Counted from the stretch's first letter, positions 17,477 through 26,701 are shown. The stretch is 64,000 nucleotides of DNA from Cuneatibacter sp. NSJ-177 (GCF_022867805.1 NZ_JALIFO010000001.1:1-64000), one strand, 5' to 3'. A program made the numbers and translations. The notes: generated by a model from the sequence alone, not told the origin.

Positions 17477-18430
17477 ATGAAGGCACTGATCATTGGCGGT
17501 GCAGGCTTTGTTGGAGGACATCTGGCGAATCATCTGGAAGAAAAAGGATGGTCGGTAGCGATCACAAAGCTTCCTGCTGAACCAACACCTGGAAATGGCA
17601 GAGAAGCATATGATTTGGATATTTTAGCACCGGATCAGGTGGAACAGTTGATCCGTGATCTGAAACCCGACGCCATTTTTCATTTAGCTGCTCAAAGCTC
17701 GGTGGCATTGTCCTGGAAGAAGCCGGCGTTGACGATTGATGTCAATGTGAAAGGGGCAATCCATGTATTAGATGCGGTTCGCCTTGTAAAAGACTATCGG
17801 CCCCGCATTTTATTGATTGGTTCTGGGGAGGAGTATGGTCAGATCAGGCCGGAAGAGACGCCGGTTTCAGAAGAAACGCCGGTACGTCCGGGAAATATTT
17901 ATGCCGCGACAAAGGTAGCGCAGAATCTGATCGGAGGGATCTACGCGAAGGCATATGGAATGGAGATCATGATGATTCGTGCCTTCAACCACATCGGGGC
18001 CGGGCAAGCTCCTATGTTCGTGACCGCAGATTTCTGCAAGCAGGTTGCAGAGGCGGAAAAGGGACAAAGAGAGCCGATCCTGCGAGTGGGAAATCTGTCG
18101 GCAAAACGGGATTTTACGGATGTCAGAGATGTGGTTCGGGCCTATGTATTGCTTTTGGAGAAGGGAAGAGTGGGGGAAACTTACAATGTTGGGAGCGGAC
18201 ATGCGATTGCGATTGAGGAATTATTGCATCGGATTTTAAAGCTTTCGTCCCTCTCCATATCGATAGAGACGGATCCGGAGAAACTGCGTCCTGTTGATAT
18301 ACCGATAATTGAAGCGGATACAAGGAAATTGGTGGGCGATACCGGATGGCATCCGAGATATCCGTTGGAAGAAACCCTGCGTTGGACCTTAGATGATTGG
18401 AGAGATAAGATTTCAGAAGGAACGAAATAG
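17477..18430 (+). CDS. rmd: NAD(P)-dependent reductase, probable GDP-6-deoxy-D-mannose reductase
   Basis: A 317-residue extended SDR protein with GGAGFVGGHLA for cofactor binding and the catalytic Tyr-x3-Lys in IYAATKVAQN. It directly follows gmd and is of the size and type of Rmd, which reduces the 4-keto group to give GDP-D-rhamnose (6-deoxy-D-mannose). No GDP-fucose synthetase-type epimerase/reductase was recognised, so D-rhamnose is favoured over L-fucose, but related GDP-sugar reductases cannot be excluded. SD AGGGGG lies upstream of the ATG. Confidence 0.82.
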   Translation: MKALIIGGAGFVGGHLANHLEEKGWSVAITKLPAEPTPGNGREAYDLDILAPDQVEQLIRDLKPDAIFHLAAQSSVALSWKKPALTIDVNVKGAIHVLDAVRLVKDYRPRILLIGSGEEYGQIRPEETPVSEETPVRPGNIYAATKVAQNLIGGIYAKAYGMEIMMIRAFNHIGAGQAPMFVTADFCKQVAEAEKGQREPILRVGNLSAKRDFTDVRDVVRAYVLLLEKGRVGETYNVGSGHAIAIEELLHRILKLSSLSISIETDPEKLRPVDIPIIEADTRKLVGDTGWHPRYPLEETLRWTLDDWRDKISEGTK

Positions 18431-18454
18431 GAAGGCATAAGGGAACAAAGTACT

Positions 18455-19438
18455 GTGGAAAAAGACGGGAAAAAATTATTATCTGTAGTAGTTTCCGTGT
18501 ACAATGAGGAGCTTGTTTTAGGTGATTTTTATATGGAAACGAAACAGATTTTGGAGTCCATTGCCTGGGATTATGAATTGATCTTCGTCAATGACGGCAG
18601 CCAGGACACCAGTCTATTAAAGTTAGAAGAGTTGGTGAAAAGAGATGTACACGTTCGTCTGGTCAATTTTTCTCGAAATTTTGGACATGAGGCGGCCATG
18701 ATTGCAGGGATTGATTACAGTCGGGGGGATGGTGTGATCTGTATGGATGCAGATTTGCAGCATCCTCCGGAGTGTATTCCGAAAGTGATAGAAAAATTTG
18801 AGGCGGGATATGGTGTAATTAATCTGATACGGACGAAAAATAAAGATGCGGGACGATTAAAGAATGTCACTTCGGCGGGCTTTTATAAAGTTTTGAATTT
18901 ATTGTCTCCGGTAAAATTTGAAGCAAATGCTTCCGATTTCATTGCGATTTCTAAATCGGCAGCGGATGTGCTGCGGAACGAATATCGGGAAAAAGTTCGA
19001 TTTCTGCGCGGCTACGTCCAAAGCTTGGGCTTTCCCAAAACTTCGATTTCCTATGAGGCGAAAGAACGGAGGGCTGGGGAAAGTAAATACAGCATCCGCA
19101 AGTTGATGAAGTTTTCGGTGAATTCTCTTTTGTGTTTTTCGGATATGCCATTGAAGCTTGGTGTTTATTCCGGTATTTTTATGGCTATGGTGGGATTGAT
19201 TCTTATGATCTACACGATTTATTCTAAGGTTGTCTATGGGACTCCGAGCGGGTATGCCACGATTGTTGTTCTGTTATGTTTTATGTTCTCTCTGCTCATG
19301 ATTATCATGGGGATTATAGGAGAATATATAGCAATTTTATTCACGGAAGTAAAGGGCCGTCCGATCTACATTGTGGAGCGGGTGGAGGAGAACAAAGAGT
19401 TGGAAGATTGTGGGGAAATTCCTTGTTTGAGAAAGTAA
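18455..19438 (+). CDS. Polyprenyl-phosphate glycosyltransferase (GT2, GtrB/DPM-like)
   Basis: A 327-residue protein with an N-terminal GT-A domain. Motifs are VVSVYNEE, FVNDGSQD, and MDADLQHPPE holding the metal-binding Asp residues. Two membrane spans follow at about residues 230-255 and 268-293. This is the architecture of GtrB, which moves a sugar from a nucleotide donor to undecaprenyl phosphate on the inner face of the membrane. The lipid-linked sugar would then be used outside by a GT-C enzyme; two candidates (8114 and 13331) lie in the same block. The start is GTG at 18455, with only a weak ribosome binding site. It closes the first + strand block. Confidence 0.88.
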   Translation: MEKDGKKLLSVVVSVYNEELVLGDFYMETKQILESIAWDYELIFVNDGSQDTSLLKLEELVKRDVHVRLVNFSRNFGHEAAMIAGIDYSRGDGVICMDADLQHPPECIPKVIEKFEAGYGVINLIRTKNKDAGRLKNVTSAGFYKVLNLLSPVKFEANASDFIAISKSAADVLRNEYREKVRFLRGYVQSLGFPKTSISYEAKERRAGESKYSIRKLMKFSVNSLLCFSDMPLKLGVYSGIFMAMVGLILMIYTIYSKVVYGTPSGYATIVVLLCFMFSLLMIIMGIIGEYIAILFTEVKGRPIYIVERVEENKELEDCGEIPCLRK

Positions 19439-19451
19439 ATTGTGCTATACT
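19423..19451 (+). promoter_or_regulatory. Promoter of the L,D-transpeptidase gene
   Basis: TTGTTT (19423-19428), 17 nt, TATACT (19446-19451) with TGC before the -10. It overlaps the end of the GT2 gene and would start RNA about 70 nt before the GTG at 19526, giving this surface protein its own transcript. Confidence 0.6.
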
Positions 19452-19525
19452 TATAGAGATGTTTTCTGTAGGTGAGCAAATAGGGGACTGCAGAAGACAG
19501 ACAATCATATAGGAGGAAGAGAGTA

Positions 19526-21718
19526 GTGAAGAGATCAGTAGTACGAGTCTGCTCCTGGGCGTGTACCTTGTGTATGGCGTTTAGCAGTGTGTCGGCTTGG
19601 GCTTCTCCTCTGCCGGAGGAAAGTTCGGCAGTAACGTCCCAGGCGGCGACGTCCGAGGCAGTGACGGGGAGCACGGAACCGGAAACATGGGAAAGCGGAT
19701 CGGAGCCGGCAGAGACGACAAAAGCTGAGCTGGAAGAAACGCTGCCGGCCACTACGGAAGAAGAAACTTCCGGGGTACCGGAAGAAACAACGCAAATGCC
19801 AAGTTCCGTGCCGGAGACAACGGTTCCGGAAGAATCAGTACAGCAGACACCTTTGGATGCAAAAAGTGAGCAGCAGACATATTTAGAGGCTTTTGTCAGC
19901 CGGCTGTATGACAAGTGTTTAGGGCGTACGGCAGGTGCTGCTGAGATCGCCTACTGGGTGGATCGCTTGGCAAGTCATCAAAGCACCGGAGTCGATGTAG
20001 CATACGGGTTTGTATTCAGCGATGAGTACAAGGGCAGACGGACCAGTGATGAAGCGTACGTTCGTATGCTTTATCAGACCGTATTGGGGCGTGAAGTGGA
20101 TTCCACTGGTCTGGCTGACTGGACAGGGCGCCTTTTCAATGGAGCCAGCCGTCAGCGCATTTTTGAGGGGTTGGCGAACTCTGTAGAGTATGCGGAAATC
20201 TGCGCATCTTACCAGGTAGAAAAAGGCTCTTATACGTCAAACGAAATACAAGATAAGAATCCGGATTTGACCAGCTTTGTGGTTCGCTTGTATCGGACTT
20301 GCTTGAACCGTGGCGCGGATGAAGGCGGATTAAAAGACTGGGTTGGCCGGCTGATGAGCGGGAAGGCAAAGGGAGCAGAGGTCGTTTGGGGATTTATGGC
20401 CAGCGACGAGATGAAAGCAAAGAAATTGAGCCCTTCCGATTATCTTGATATCTTATACCAGGCTATGATGGATCGTAAGCCGGATACCGTCGGGAAAAAT
20501 GGTTGGCTTTCCTATTTCGAAAAAGGTGTATCGGAACGATATATTGTGAGAGGCTTCGTTGGATCCCAGGAATTCCAGGAACTTTGCAGAAAGTACGGCA
20601 TTGATTCAGGCGTTCTGGATATCAGTGAGGCACGCGATCTGTATCCGGAGATCAGCGGGTTTGTAATGCGTTTTTATCAGGTTTGTATGGGAAGAAGGCC
20701 CGGCAGTGCGGAGCTGAATGGCTGGGTGAATGATCTGCAGCGCCGGTCGGTGTCTAGTCTGCAGCTGGCTTCCGGCTTCTTCTTCTCTGAAGAATATAAG
20801 GCAAAGAACAAAAATAATTCGGACTTTGTTTCGGACGTATACCGAGCGATGTTAGGCCGCGAGGCTGATGCAGCCGGCAAAGCAGATTGGGTTAACCGTC
20901 TGAATAAAGGAACAAGCCGCGAGACCTTGATCGGACAGATCGCCGGGAGCCAGGAGTTCTTAGAGATTGGGCGTTCTCTTGGCATTGTACATACGGCTGA
21001 CGGATGGCTGACAATCGGCAGCAAGGTTTATTATATTGTGAACGACGCTCGGCAGAGCGGATGGCAGAAAATTGGCGGGAATCGTTACTATTTCGATCCT
21101 AAAGACGGAAACGCGAGAGTAACTGGGTGGAATTATATCGATGGACTGAAGTATTACTTTAATGGCGACGGAACGCTGCGGACGGATTTAGAAGGTGTAA
21201 TTGGTTCTCAGTCTTCCTATACGATAAAGGTAAACCGCCAGTGTAATACGGTAACGGTCTATGCGAAGGATGGATCAAATGGTTATATCATTCCGGTGAA
21301 GTCCTTTATCTGTTCGACCGGCGCATCCGGAGCAACTCCGGTAGGTACGTTCTCCACGCCGAACAAATATCGTTGGCATGAGCTGATGAACAAGGTTTAT
21401 GGTCAGTGGTGCACGAGAATTGTCGGCGGTGTATTGTTCCATTCGGTTTATTATCATGATTACACGAATGGCACATTATATACCAGCGCATATAATCAAC
21501 TGGGAAGTTCTGTATCTCACGGTTGCGTACGTTTGACAGCGGGAGATGCGAAGTGGATTTATGATAATTGCAGCCTTGGAACCCAGGTGACGGTCTATGA
21601 CAGTTCTGTCGCAGGCCCTTATGGTAAGCCCAGCGCTTATCAGTTGCCGTCCTGGCATACTTGGGATCCGACTGACCCAACTGCTAATAGTAGATGCCAG
21701 CAGAGAGGATGCCATTAA
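19526..21718 (+). CDS. Secreted L,D-transpeptidase (YkuD) with DUF4214 repeats and wall-binding repeats
   Basis: A 730-residue exported protein. Residues 1-26 are a signal peptide ending SAWA. Residues about 27-115 are a Glu/Ser/Thr/Pro-rich linker. Residues about 119-490 hold six DUF4214 half-repeats (for example FVSRLYDKCLGRTAG and FVVRLYRTCLNRGAD). Residues about 497-560 resemble glucan/choline-binding-type repeats (GWLTIGSKVYYI, GWQKIGGNRYYFD, GWNYIDGLKYYF). Residues about 563-695 are the YkuD catalytic domain with SHGCVRL and the nucleophile Cys667. The enzyme would make 3-3 cross-links or attach substrates to peptidoglycan. Start is GTG at 19526 after AGGAGGAA. It is unusual in having the DUF4214 block inside the protein and not at its end. 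Confidence 0.93.
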   Translation: MKRSVVRVCSWACTLCMAFSSVSAWASPLPEESSAVTSQAATSEAVTGSTEPETWESGSEPAETTKAELEETLPATTEEETSGVPEETTQMPSSVPETTVPEESVQQTPLDAKSEQQTYLEAFVSRLYDKCLGRTAGAAEIAYWVDRLASHQSTGVDVAYGFVFSDEYKGRRTSDEAYVRMLYQTVLGREVDSTGLADWTGRLFNGASRQRIFEGLANSVEYAEICASYQVEKGSYTSNEIQDKNPDLTSFVVRLYRTCLNRGADEGGLKDWVGRLMSGKAKGAEVVWGFMASDEMKAKKLSPSDYLDILYQAMMDRKPDTVGKNGWLSYFEKGVSERYIVRGFVGSQEFQELCRKYGIDSGVLDISEARDLYPEISGFVMRFYQVCMGRRPGSAELNGWVNDLQRRSVSSLQLASGFFFSEEYKAKNKNNSDFVSDVYRAMLGREADAAGKADWVNRLNKGTSRETLIGQIAGSQEFLEIGRSLGIVHTADGWLTIGSKVYYIVNDARQSGWQKIGGNRYYFDPKDGNARVTGWNYIDGLKYYFNGDGTLRTDLEGVIGSQSSYTIKVNRQCNTVTVYAKDGSNGYIIPVKSFICSTGASGATPVGTFSTPNKYRWHELMNKVYGQWCTRIVGGVLFHSVYYHDYTNGTLYTSAYNQLGSSVSHGCVRLTAGDAKWIYDNCSLGTQVTVYDSSVAGPYGKPSAYQLPSWHTWDPTDPTANSRCQQRGCH

Positions 21719-21735
21719 ACGATGGCTAAAGATGC

Positions 21736-21780
21736 AAAAAACAGGAGCGGCTCAGTACACAAGCCGCTCCTGTTTTTGTT
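21736..21780 (+). terminator. Bidirectional rho-independent terminator
   Basis: A stem of about 13-14 bp (ACAGGAGCGGCT paired with AGCCGCTCCTGT) has an A-run before and a T-run after, so it can end the L,D-transpeptidase RNA on the + strand and the convergent membrane-protein RNA on the - strand. Confidence 0.9.
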
Positions 21781-21854
21781 TTATAATAGATACTACACGC
21801 GAGTAAACGTAAGAAATCGGATCATAGACTCCTCATGGAAAAAGAAACCCTAAA

Positions 21855-23342
21855 TTAGGAGGAGGCTGGTGATACGTACTGGATCGATGCTTCATTATTT
21901 TCATAAGATAAGATATAGTATCCCTTCTCGGCATCAATCTCCCCTATATTTCTTGTAAACTGGAAGAAAAAAGCATTGTAATGAACCGTTGTCATACATT
22001 GTTGTACATTGTTTAAAAGAACTAAAGGATCTGGATCAGTAACAAGAATTTGAGCTTCCGGGTCAAATTCTTCATAGTTTAGAGTCTGAAACAGTTCTTC
22101 ATAGTTCGAATAGTGTTCATAATGTTCGTGATAAATCCAAGTATAATATCGATTGGACGCTGCTACCAATATACTGAAGGTGGCATAAAGGAGAGCAAAG
22201 ATACCGACGAAAAACGGTCGAAGCTTTTTTCTGACACGGGAATAGAGATACACCAATAGTAAAGTCGGGGGAACACTGAGAAAAATATACGCATAAAAAC
22301 TTGGTACATAAGCATAGGTATCTCCATGAATCACCCAATCCAGATACTGCTGTGAAAACGAATGAAGCAGACAGGCCAAAACAGCGTTGATAATAAAGAG
22401 ACAGGCCAAAGGAATTGGCATGGAAAAACGAGGCATCTTGTAAAGCAAGTAGCATACGAAGATGGTGCTGATCAGAATAATGACCACATTCTTCCAGTCT
22501 ATAAATGCCAACAAATTTAAGTCGGGTAGGGCGTTTCTTAAGTGATAAAAAGTGGTACCAGGAAATAAGCCCGTCAGGAAGGTAAAGAGCACGATCAGGC
22601 TATTAAGCGGCTGGGAAAAATTAGGGGTATTCCCGCTGTAGCTGCTGCCGGCGCACGAGGCGCGAAAGAGAAAATAAGCTGCCAAAAATACAATTCCACC
22701 TAGAACATGGAAACGCAGTTCCCATAAGGCATGAAGGCACCGTTTGAAGAAATGCTTTTCTTTTTCATAAAAGAAGAGAATAAGAAAACAAGAAACATAA
22801 AATAAGACAAAATTTTCCTGAAAAAAAGAAGCAACAAAATTACAAAGAGCGCTCCATAAAACGGCGGAATAACCCTTCTTTCCTTTCCCATAATCGAGCA
22901 AAAAATGAATGGACAAAAGAATTAATATAAAAGGAACATGCAGGTAAGCATAGGTAATGAGAAGATTGTGTTGATCATTGATTTGCAGAAGCGGAATTAA
23001 GAGAGCTGTACAAAAAAAGGCAAATTGGCGATTCACATGCACGTAAAGCAGCCGGAAAAATACAAGAAGGTCGAGTCCGACAAAAATGCACAGGCAAATT
23101 TTGTAGGCAACTGGACCCAGGAACATCGGCCCAGCCCAGAACCAACAAAGAACGTAGAATGTAATGCGACCAGTTTCATGGGCAATATCATTCAGCCAGA
23201 GGAAAAAGTCCCCTTTTTGAACAATATAATAAAGTCCATATTCTTCTTCTACGGAAAAAATAACGGACCTGGTAAGGTAAAAAAAACAAAACAGCAAGGT
23301 AAGAATCCCGAATCCTTGCCAAACAAGTTCTTTTCTTTTCAT
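21855..23342 (-). CDS. Polytopic membrane protein, unknown function
   Basis: A 495-residue protein with about 11-12 membrane spans and a C-terminal soluble tail of about 90 residues. I do not recognise a family. An early outer loop has VEEEYGLYYI and the general layout resembles uncharacterised GT-C or glucosyltransferase GtrII-like proteins of polysaccharide loci. The start was placed at the ATG at 23342, after AGGAGAAGG, and not at the longer ORF start at 23453. The consensus promoter at 23380-23408 would begin RNA downstream of 23453, which rules out the longer form. It is the only long - strand gene inside the polysaccharide region and has its own strong promoter. Confidence 0.7.
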   Translation of the reverse strand: MKRKELVWQGFGILTLLFCFFYLTRSVIFSVEEEYGLYYIVQKGDFFLWLNDIAHETGRITFYVLCWFWAGPMFLGPVAYKICLCIFVGLDLLVFFRLLYVHVNRQFAFFCTALLIPLLQINDQHNLLITYAYLHVPFILILLSIHFLLDYGKGKKGYSAVLWSALCNFVASFFQENFVLFYVSCFLILFFYEKEKHFFKRCLHALWELRFHVLGGIVFLAAYFLFRASCAGSSYSGNTPNFSQPLNSLIVLFTFLTGLFPGTTFYHLRNALPDLNLLAFIDWKNVVIILISTIFVCYLLYKMPRFSMPIPLACLFIINAVLACLLHSFSQQYLDWVIHGDTYAYVPSFYAYIFLSVPPTLLLVYLYSRVRKKLRPFFVGIFALLYATFSILVAASNRYYTWIYHEHYEHYSNYEELFQTLNYEEFDPEAQILVTDPDPLVLLNNVQQCMTTVHYNAFFFQFTRNIGEIDAEKGYYILSYENNEASIQYVSPASS

Positions 23343-23379
23343 AATTCCTTCTCCTAACGGGGAAAATTCCCTTCTTATG

Positions 23380-23408
23380 ATTATAGAAAAACAAGAAATA
23401 TTTGTCAA
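23380..23408 (-). promoter_or_regulatory. Perfect consensus promoter of the - strand membrane protein
   Basis: TTGACA (23408-23403), 17 nt, TATAAT (23385-23380) on the - strand. The RNA would start near 23373, about 31 nt before the ATG at 23342. Confidence 0.85.
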
Positions 23409-23453
23409 GGGAAAGGGATAATCTGGAAAAAAGAGAACCTCCCTGCTTACCAC

Positions 23454-23482
23454 TTGGCAAGAGCTGCTATTTCGTGTATAAT
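23454..23482 (+). promoter_or_regulatory. Promoter of the second glycosyltransferase block
   Basis: TTGGCA (23454-23459), 17 nt, TATAAT (23477-23482). It drives the GT4 genes at 23523 and beyond. It is back to back with the consensus - strand promoter 45 bp away. Confidence 0.8.
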
Positions 23483-23522
23483 ATTGGTTAAACGTTTAAA
23501 ATTCTGAGTGCGGAGATGAGAC

Positions 23523-24695
23523 ATGAAAATAGCGTTCGAATCGCAGTTACTGATGGAAGAAGAGAAAACCGGGATCGGATGGGTTGCCGATGGAATTTTG
23601 CGGGAACTGATGAAACAGTGGCCGGAGGCGGAACTTCAGCTCAACTATTTTAAACTTAGGAACCGTTCCGCAGGCCGTCCGCCTGGAATTCAGGAATATG
23701 TGAATTTGGGATTTCAAGATGTCTGCGCATTCTTTAGCTTTAGTTTGTACAAATTGATTTGGAACATGGTTCCCATCCCCTACAATCGATTTTTTGGAAA
23801 GGATACGGACATCACCTTTTTTTTCAATTACTATATACCACCTGGCGTAAAGGGAAAACGTGTAACAATATTTCATGATATGGCCTATAAAGTTTTTCCG
23901 GAGACGGTTCGAGCCAGAACGAAGATGATGTTGGATTCCAATATGGTTCAGGCGTGCAAACGCGCGGATGCAATTCTTACTGTCTCAGAATTTACAAAGA
24001 GTGAAGTCGTTAAATATCTGGATGTGAATCCAGAGAAAATTACGGTGATGCCCCTTGGAATCCGCAGGGAACGATTTCATACGGGATATTCTGAGGATCA
24101 GGTGATCAAGGTAAAGGAGAAGTATCATTTGCCGAATGATTATTTGTTGTACCTTGGGACTTTGGAGCCACGGAAGAATATCTCTCGTTTAATTGAAGCG
24201 TATGCGCTTTTGAAGCAGGAATGCGCAGATCTCCCCCCTCTCATTCTTGTGGGAAGAAAAGGCTGGATGTATGATGAAATTTTTGAGAAAATTCAGAAAT
24301 TGCATTTAGAGAGTGATGTCTGGTCAACCGGCTATGCGGAGAATGAAGATGTACCGGTTTTATTGAAGGGGGCGATGGCCTTTGTTTTTCCGTCGATCTA
24401 TGAGGGCTTTGGGATGCCTCCTTTGGAGGCAATGGCATGCGGTACTCCGGTCTTGACTTCGAATGTAAGCTCTATGCCGGAGGTGGCGGGGGATTGTGCC
24501 GTATTGGTGGATCCCTTTTCTGTTGAGAGCATCCGGGATGGATTGCGTCGGATGGTTCAAGATCAAGATTTGCGGAAAGAATTAACGAAGAAAGGAATTC
24601 AGAGAGCGGAAACTTTCACCTGGACCCGCACGGCAGGTATTGTTTCAGATGTTTTTCGAAAATTGATGCAGGATAAAAAGAATGGAAAAGATTAA
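23523..24695 (+). CDS. Glycosyltransferase family 4, mannosyltransferase-like
   Basis: A 390-residue GT-B enzyme. The donor domain starts at YLGTLEPRKNISRLIEAY and carries IYEGFGMPPLEAMACGTPV with the E-x7-E motif. This strongly conserved form is common in mannosyl- and rhamnosyltransferases that use GDP-sugars. HDMAYKVFPE and SEFTKSEV are the usual GT4 inter-domain markers. It is the first gene after its own promoter and overlaps the next glycosyltransferase gene by 14 nt. It probably extends the same polymer as the upstream block; the donor is inferred. Confidence 0.9.
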   Translation: MKIAFESQLLMEEEKTGIGWVADGILRELMKQWPEAELQLNYFKLRNRSAGRPPGIQEYVNLGFQDVCAFFSFSLYKLIWNMVPIPYNRFFGKDTDITFFFNYYIPPGVKGKRVTIFHDMAYKVFPETVRARTKMMLDSNMVQACKRADAILTVSEFTKSEVVKYLDVNPEKITVMPLGIRRERFHTGYSEDQVIKVKEKYHLPNDYLLYLGTLEPRKNISRLIEAYALLKQECADLPPLILVGRKGWMYDEIFEKIQKLHLESDVWSTGYAENEDVPVLLKGAMAFVFPSIYEGFGMPPLEAMACGTPVLTSNVSSMPEVAGDCAVLVDPFSVESIRDGLRRMVQDQDLRKELTKKGIQRAETFTWTRTAGIVSDVFRKLMQDKKNGKD

Positions 24696-25770
24696 AGTTC
24701 TGCAGGTAAATAAGCTCTATTTTCCGGCGACAGGGGGGATTGAGCATGTGGTGAGGCAGTTGGCGGAAGGGCTTCAGAAAGACACGAAAACGGAAGTTTT
24801 GGTGTGCCAAAAAAAAGGAAAAGGAGCGGAGGAAGTGCGGAATGGAGTCAAAGTTCACCGTGCTTCCAGCTTAGGAGTCTTTTGCTCTATGCCTATTTCA
24901 TTTTCCTTTCTTTGGAAATTCCGCAAGCTGGCGAAGGATAAGGATGTTGTACAGCTCCATGCGCCGTTTCCTTTGGGAGATTTGGCGTGTTATCTTTCCG
25001 GCTACCGGGGGAAAGTGGTTCTATGGTGGCACAGCGACATTGTGCGTCAGAAAAGATTGATGCGGATCATTAAGCCTTTAACCGCATGGATGTTAAAACG
25101 TGCGGATGTGATTGTGGTGGCTACAGAGGGACATATTGAAGGGTCCGATTATTTAAAACCATACCGTCAAAAATGCGTAGTCATCCCGTATGGCGTGCCC
25201 CAAGTGGAGGCGCCTCAGACCACCCGTGAGCGGATACCGGTGCAGTTTTTATTTGTTGGCCGCTTGGTATCTTATAAGGGGTGCGCGGTTTTGCTTCGGG
25301 CCTTGCAAAAGGTACCCAATGCGGAATTGACATTGGTGGGAAATGGAACGATGAAAGAAGAACTTGAATCCTTAGCAAGGGAATTACAGTTGGGAGAGCG
25401 GGTGACCTTCCAGCATAATCTGAATGACCGGCAGGTTGCTGAGGAATTTCAAAAATGTGATGTCTTCGTTTTGCCATCCATAACAAAAGCGGAGGCATTT
25501 GGCATTGTTCAGATTGAAGCAATGGCTTGGAGCAAGCCGGTGATCAATACTTGGCTGCCCAGTGGAGTTCCTCATGTAAGTTTGGATGGAATTACCGGTA
25601 TAACAGTGGAGCCGGAGAATGTAGATGCCCTCGCTGAGGCAATGAAAAAAATGATAGAATGTCCAAAGATGAGAAAGCAGATGGGAGAAGCAGCAAGAGC
25701 GAGAGTTCAGGAATGCTTTTTGGAAAACGATATGTTGGAGAAGGTGTTGAGAGTTTATCAAGGGGGATGA
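24682..25770 (+). CDS. Glycosyltransferase family 4
   Basis: A 362-residue GT-B enzyme with GGIEHVVRQLAEGL at the acceptor side, FVGRLVSYKGCAVLL at the start of the donor domain, and the E-x7-E motif in AEAFGIVQIEAMAW. It overlaps the previous gene by 14 nt and precedes a nucleotidyltransferase gene by 7 nt. With the previous gene it resembles the paired GT4 enzymes that build rhamnan/mannan repeats in GDP-rhamnose loci. The specific linkage is unknown. Confidence 0.88.
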   Translation: MEKIKVLQVNKLYFPATGGIEHVVRQLAEGLQKDTKTEVLVCQKKGKGAEEVRNGVKVHRASSLGVFCSMPISFSFLWKFRKLAKDKDVVQLHAPFPLGDLACYLSGYRGKVVLWWHSDIVRQKRLMRIIKPLTAWMLKRADVIVVATEGHIEGSDYLKPYRQKCVVIPYGVPQVEAPQTTRERIPVQFLFVGRLVSYKGCAVLLRALQKVPNAELTLVGNGTMKEELESLARELQLGERVTFQHNLNDRQVAEEFQKCDVFVLPSITKAEAFGIVQIEAMAWSKPVINTWLPSGVPHVSLDGITGITVEPENVDALAEAMKKMIECPKMRKQMGEAARARVQECFLENDMLEKVLRVYQGG

Positions 25771-25777
25771 TGGTAAG

Positions 25778-26701
25778 ATGAAAAAACCGGTTTTAGTTGT
25801 GATGGCGGCAGGGATCGGAAGCCGATATGGGGGAGGCATCAAACAGTTGGCATCTGTAGGACCGTCCGGAGAACTGGTCATTGATTATTCTGTTTTTGAT
25901 GCAAAGGAAGCTGGCTTCGAGACAGTGGTTTTTATTATCCGAAAAGACATTGAAAAAGATTTTCGCGAGAAAATTGGAAATCGTGTGGAACGATATATGA
26001 ATGTTATCTACGCTTTCCAGGATCTAAATGATTTACCCACGGGATTTGATTGTCCGCCGGATCGGACCAAACCCTGGGGAACCGGGCAAGCAGTATTGGC
26101 ATGCGAAACGCTTTTGGATACATCGTTTGCCGTTATTAATGCGGATGATTACTACGGAAAAAAGGCATTCCAGATTATTTTCCAATATTTAATGTCGATG
26201 GATTGCAAGAAACATGAGAAGCTTCCCATTGCTATGGCAGGTTTTGTACTGGGAAATACTCTCAGTGAAAACGGAACGGTGACGAGGGGCGTCTGTTTAT
26301 TGGATGAATTCAGTAGGTTAAAGGGCATTGAAGAGACCAAGGAGATTTGCCTTCATGCCGATGGCGTTGTCAGGGGTGTTTACCAGGGGAGGGAGAAGGT
26401 TTTGAATCCTTCAGGTTTGGTATCTATGAATTTTTGGGGGTTCCCGCTCACGTTTCTTCCTATTTTGAAGCAAGGTTTTATAGAATTTCTCGATCAGTAC
26501 GGCAGACCTGGGGGAAAGGAAGAGTATCTCCTTCCGATTCTTGTGGATCAACTGCTGGCAAGGCAGGAAACAGAGGTTACCGTATTACCTACGCCAGATC
26601 AATGGTTCGGCATGACGTATCAGGAAGATCAGGCGGCGGTGGCAAAGAAAATGGAGGAAATGGTGAAAACAGGGGCTTATCCGACCCCGTTATTTTCTTG
26701 A
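25778..26701 (+). CDS. Sugar-phosphate nucleotidyltransferase family protein
   Basis: A 307-residue protein of the NTP_transferase fold. The start MAAGIGSRYGGGIKQL has the glycine-rich nucleotide loop with the conserved Arg and Lys, and INADDYYG is the metal-binding Asp segment. The lack of a C-terminal left-handed beta-helix separates it from GlmU. This clostridial family is usually annotated only as nucleotidyltransferase. It may supply another activated sugar or modify the polymer. No terminator lies between it and the next gene, so the surface protein at 26811 may be co-transcribed. Confidence 0.8.
   Translation: MKKPVLVVMAAGIGSRYGGGIKQLASVGPSGELVIDYSVFDAKEAGFETVVFIIRKDIEKDFREKIGNRVERYMNVIYAFQDLNDLPTGFDCPPDRTKPWGTGQAVLACETLLDTSFAVINADDYYGKKAFQIIFQYLMSMDCKKHEKLPIAMAGFVLGNTLSENGTVTRGVCLLDEFSRLKGIEETKEICLHADGVVRGVYQGREKVLNPSGLVSMNFWGFPLTFLPILKQGFIEFLDQYGRPGGKEEYLLPILVDQLLARQETEVTVLPTPDQWFGMTYQEDQAAVAKKMEEMVKTGAYPTPLFS

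Noticed and set aside
19880-20990. DUF4214 repeats as DNA repeats or a recombination array
   Set aside because: The similarity is at protein level; nucleotide sequences have diverged and no exact long repeats are seen.
23343-23453. Longer start for the - strand membrane protein
   Set aside because: The consensus promoter lies inside this stretch, so the RNA begins downstream of it.
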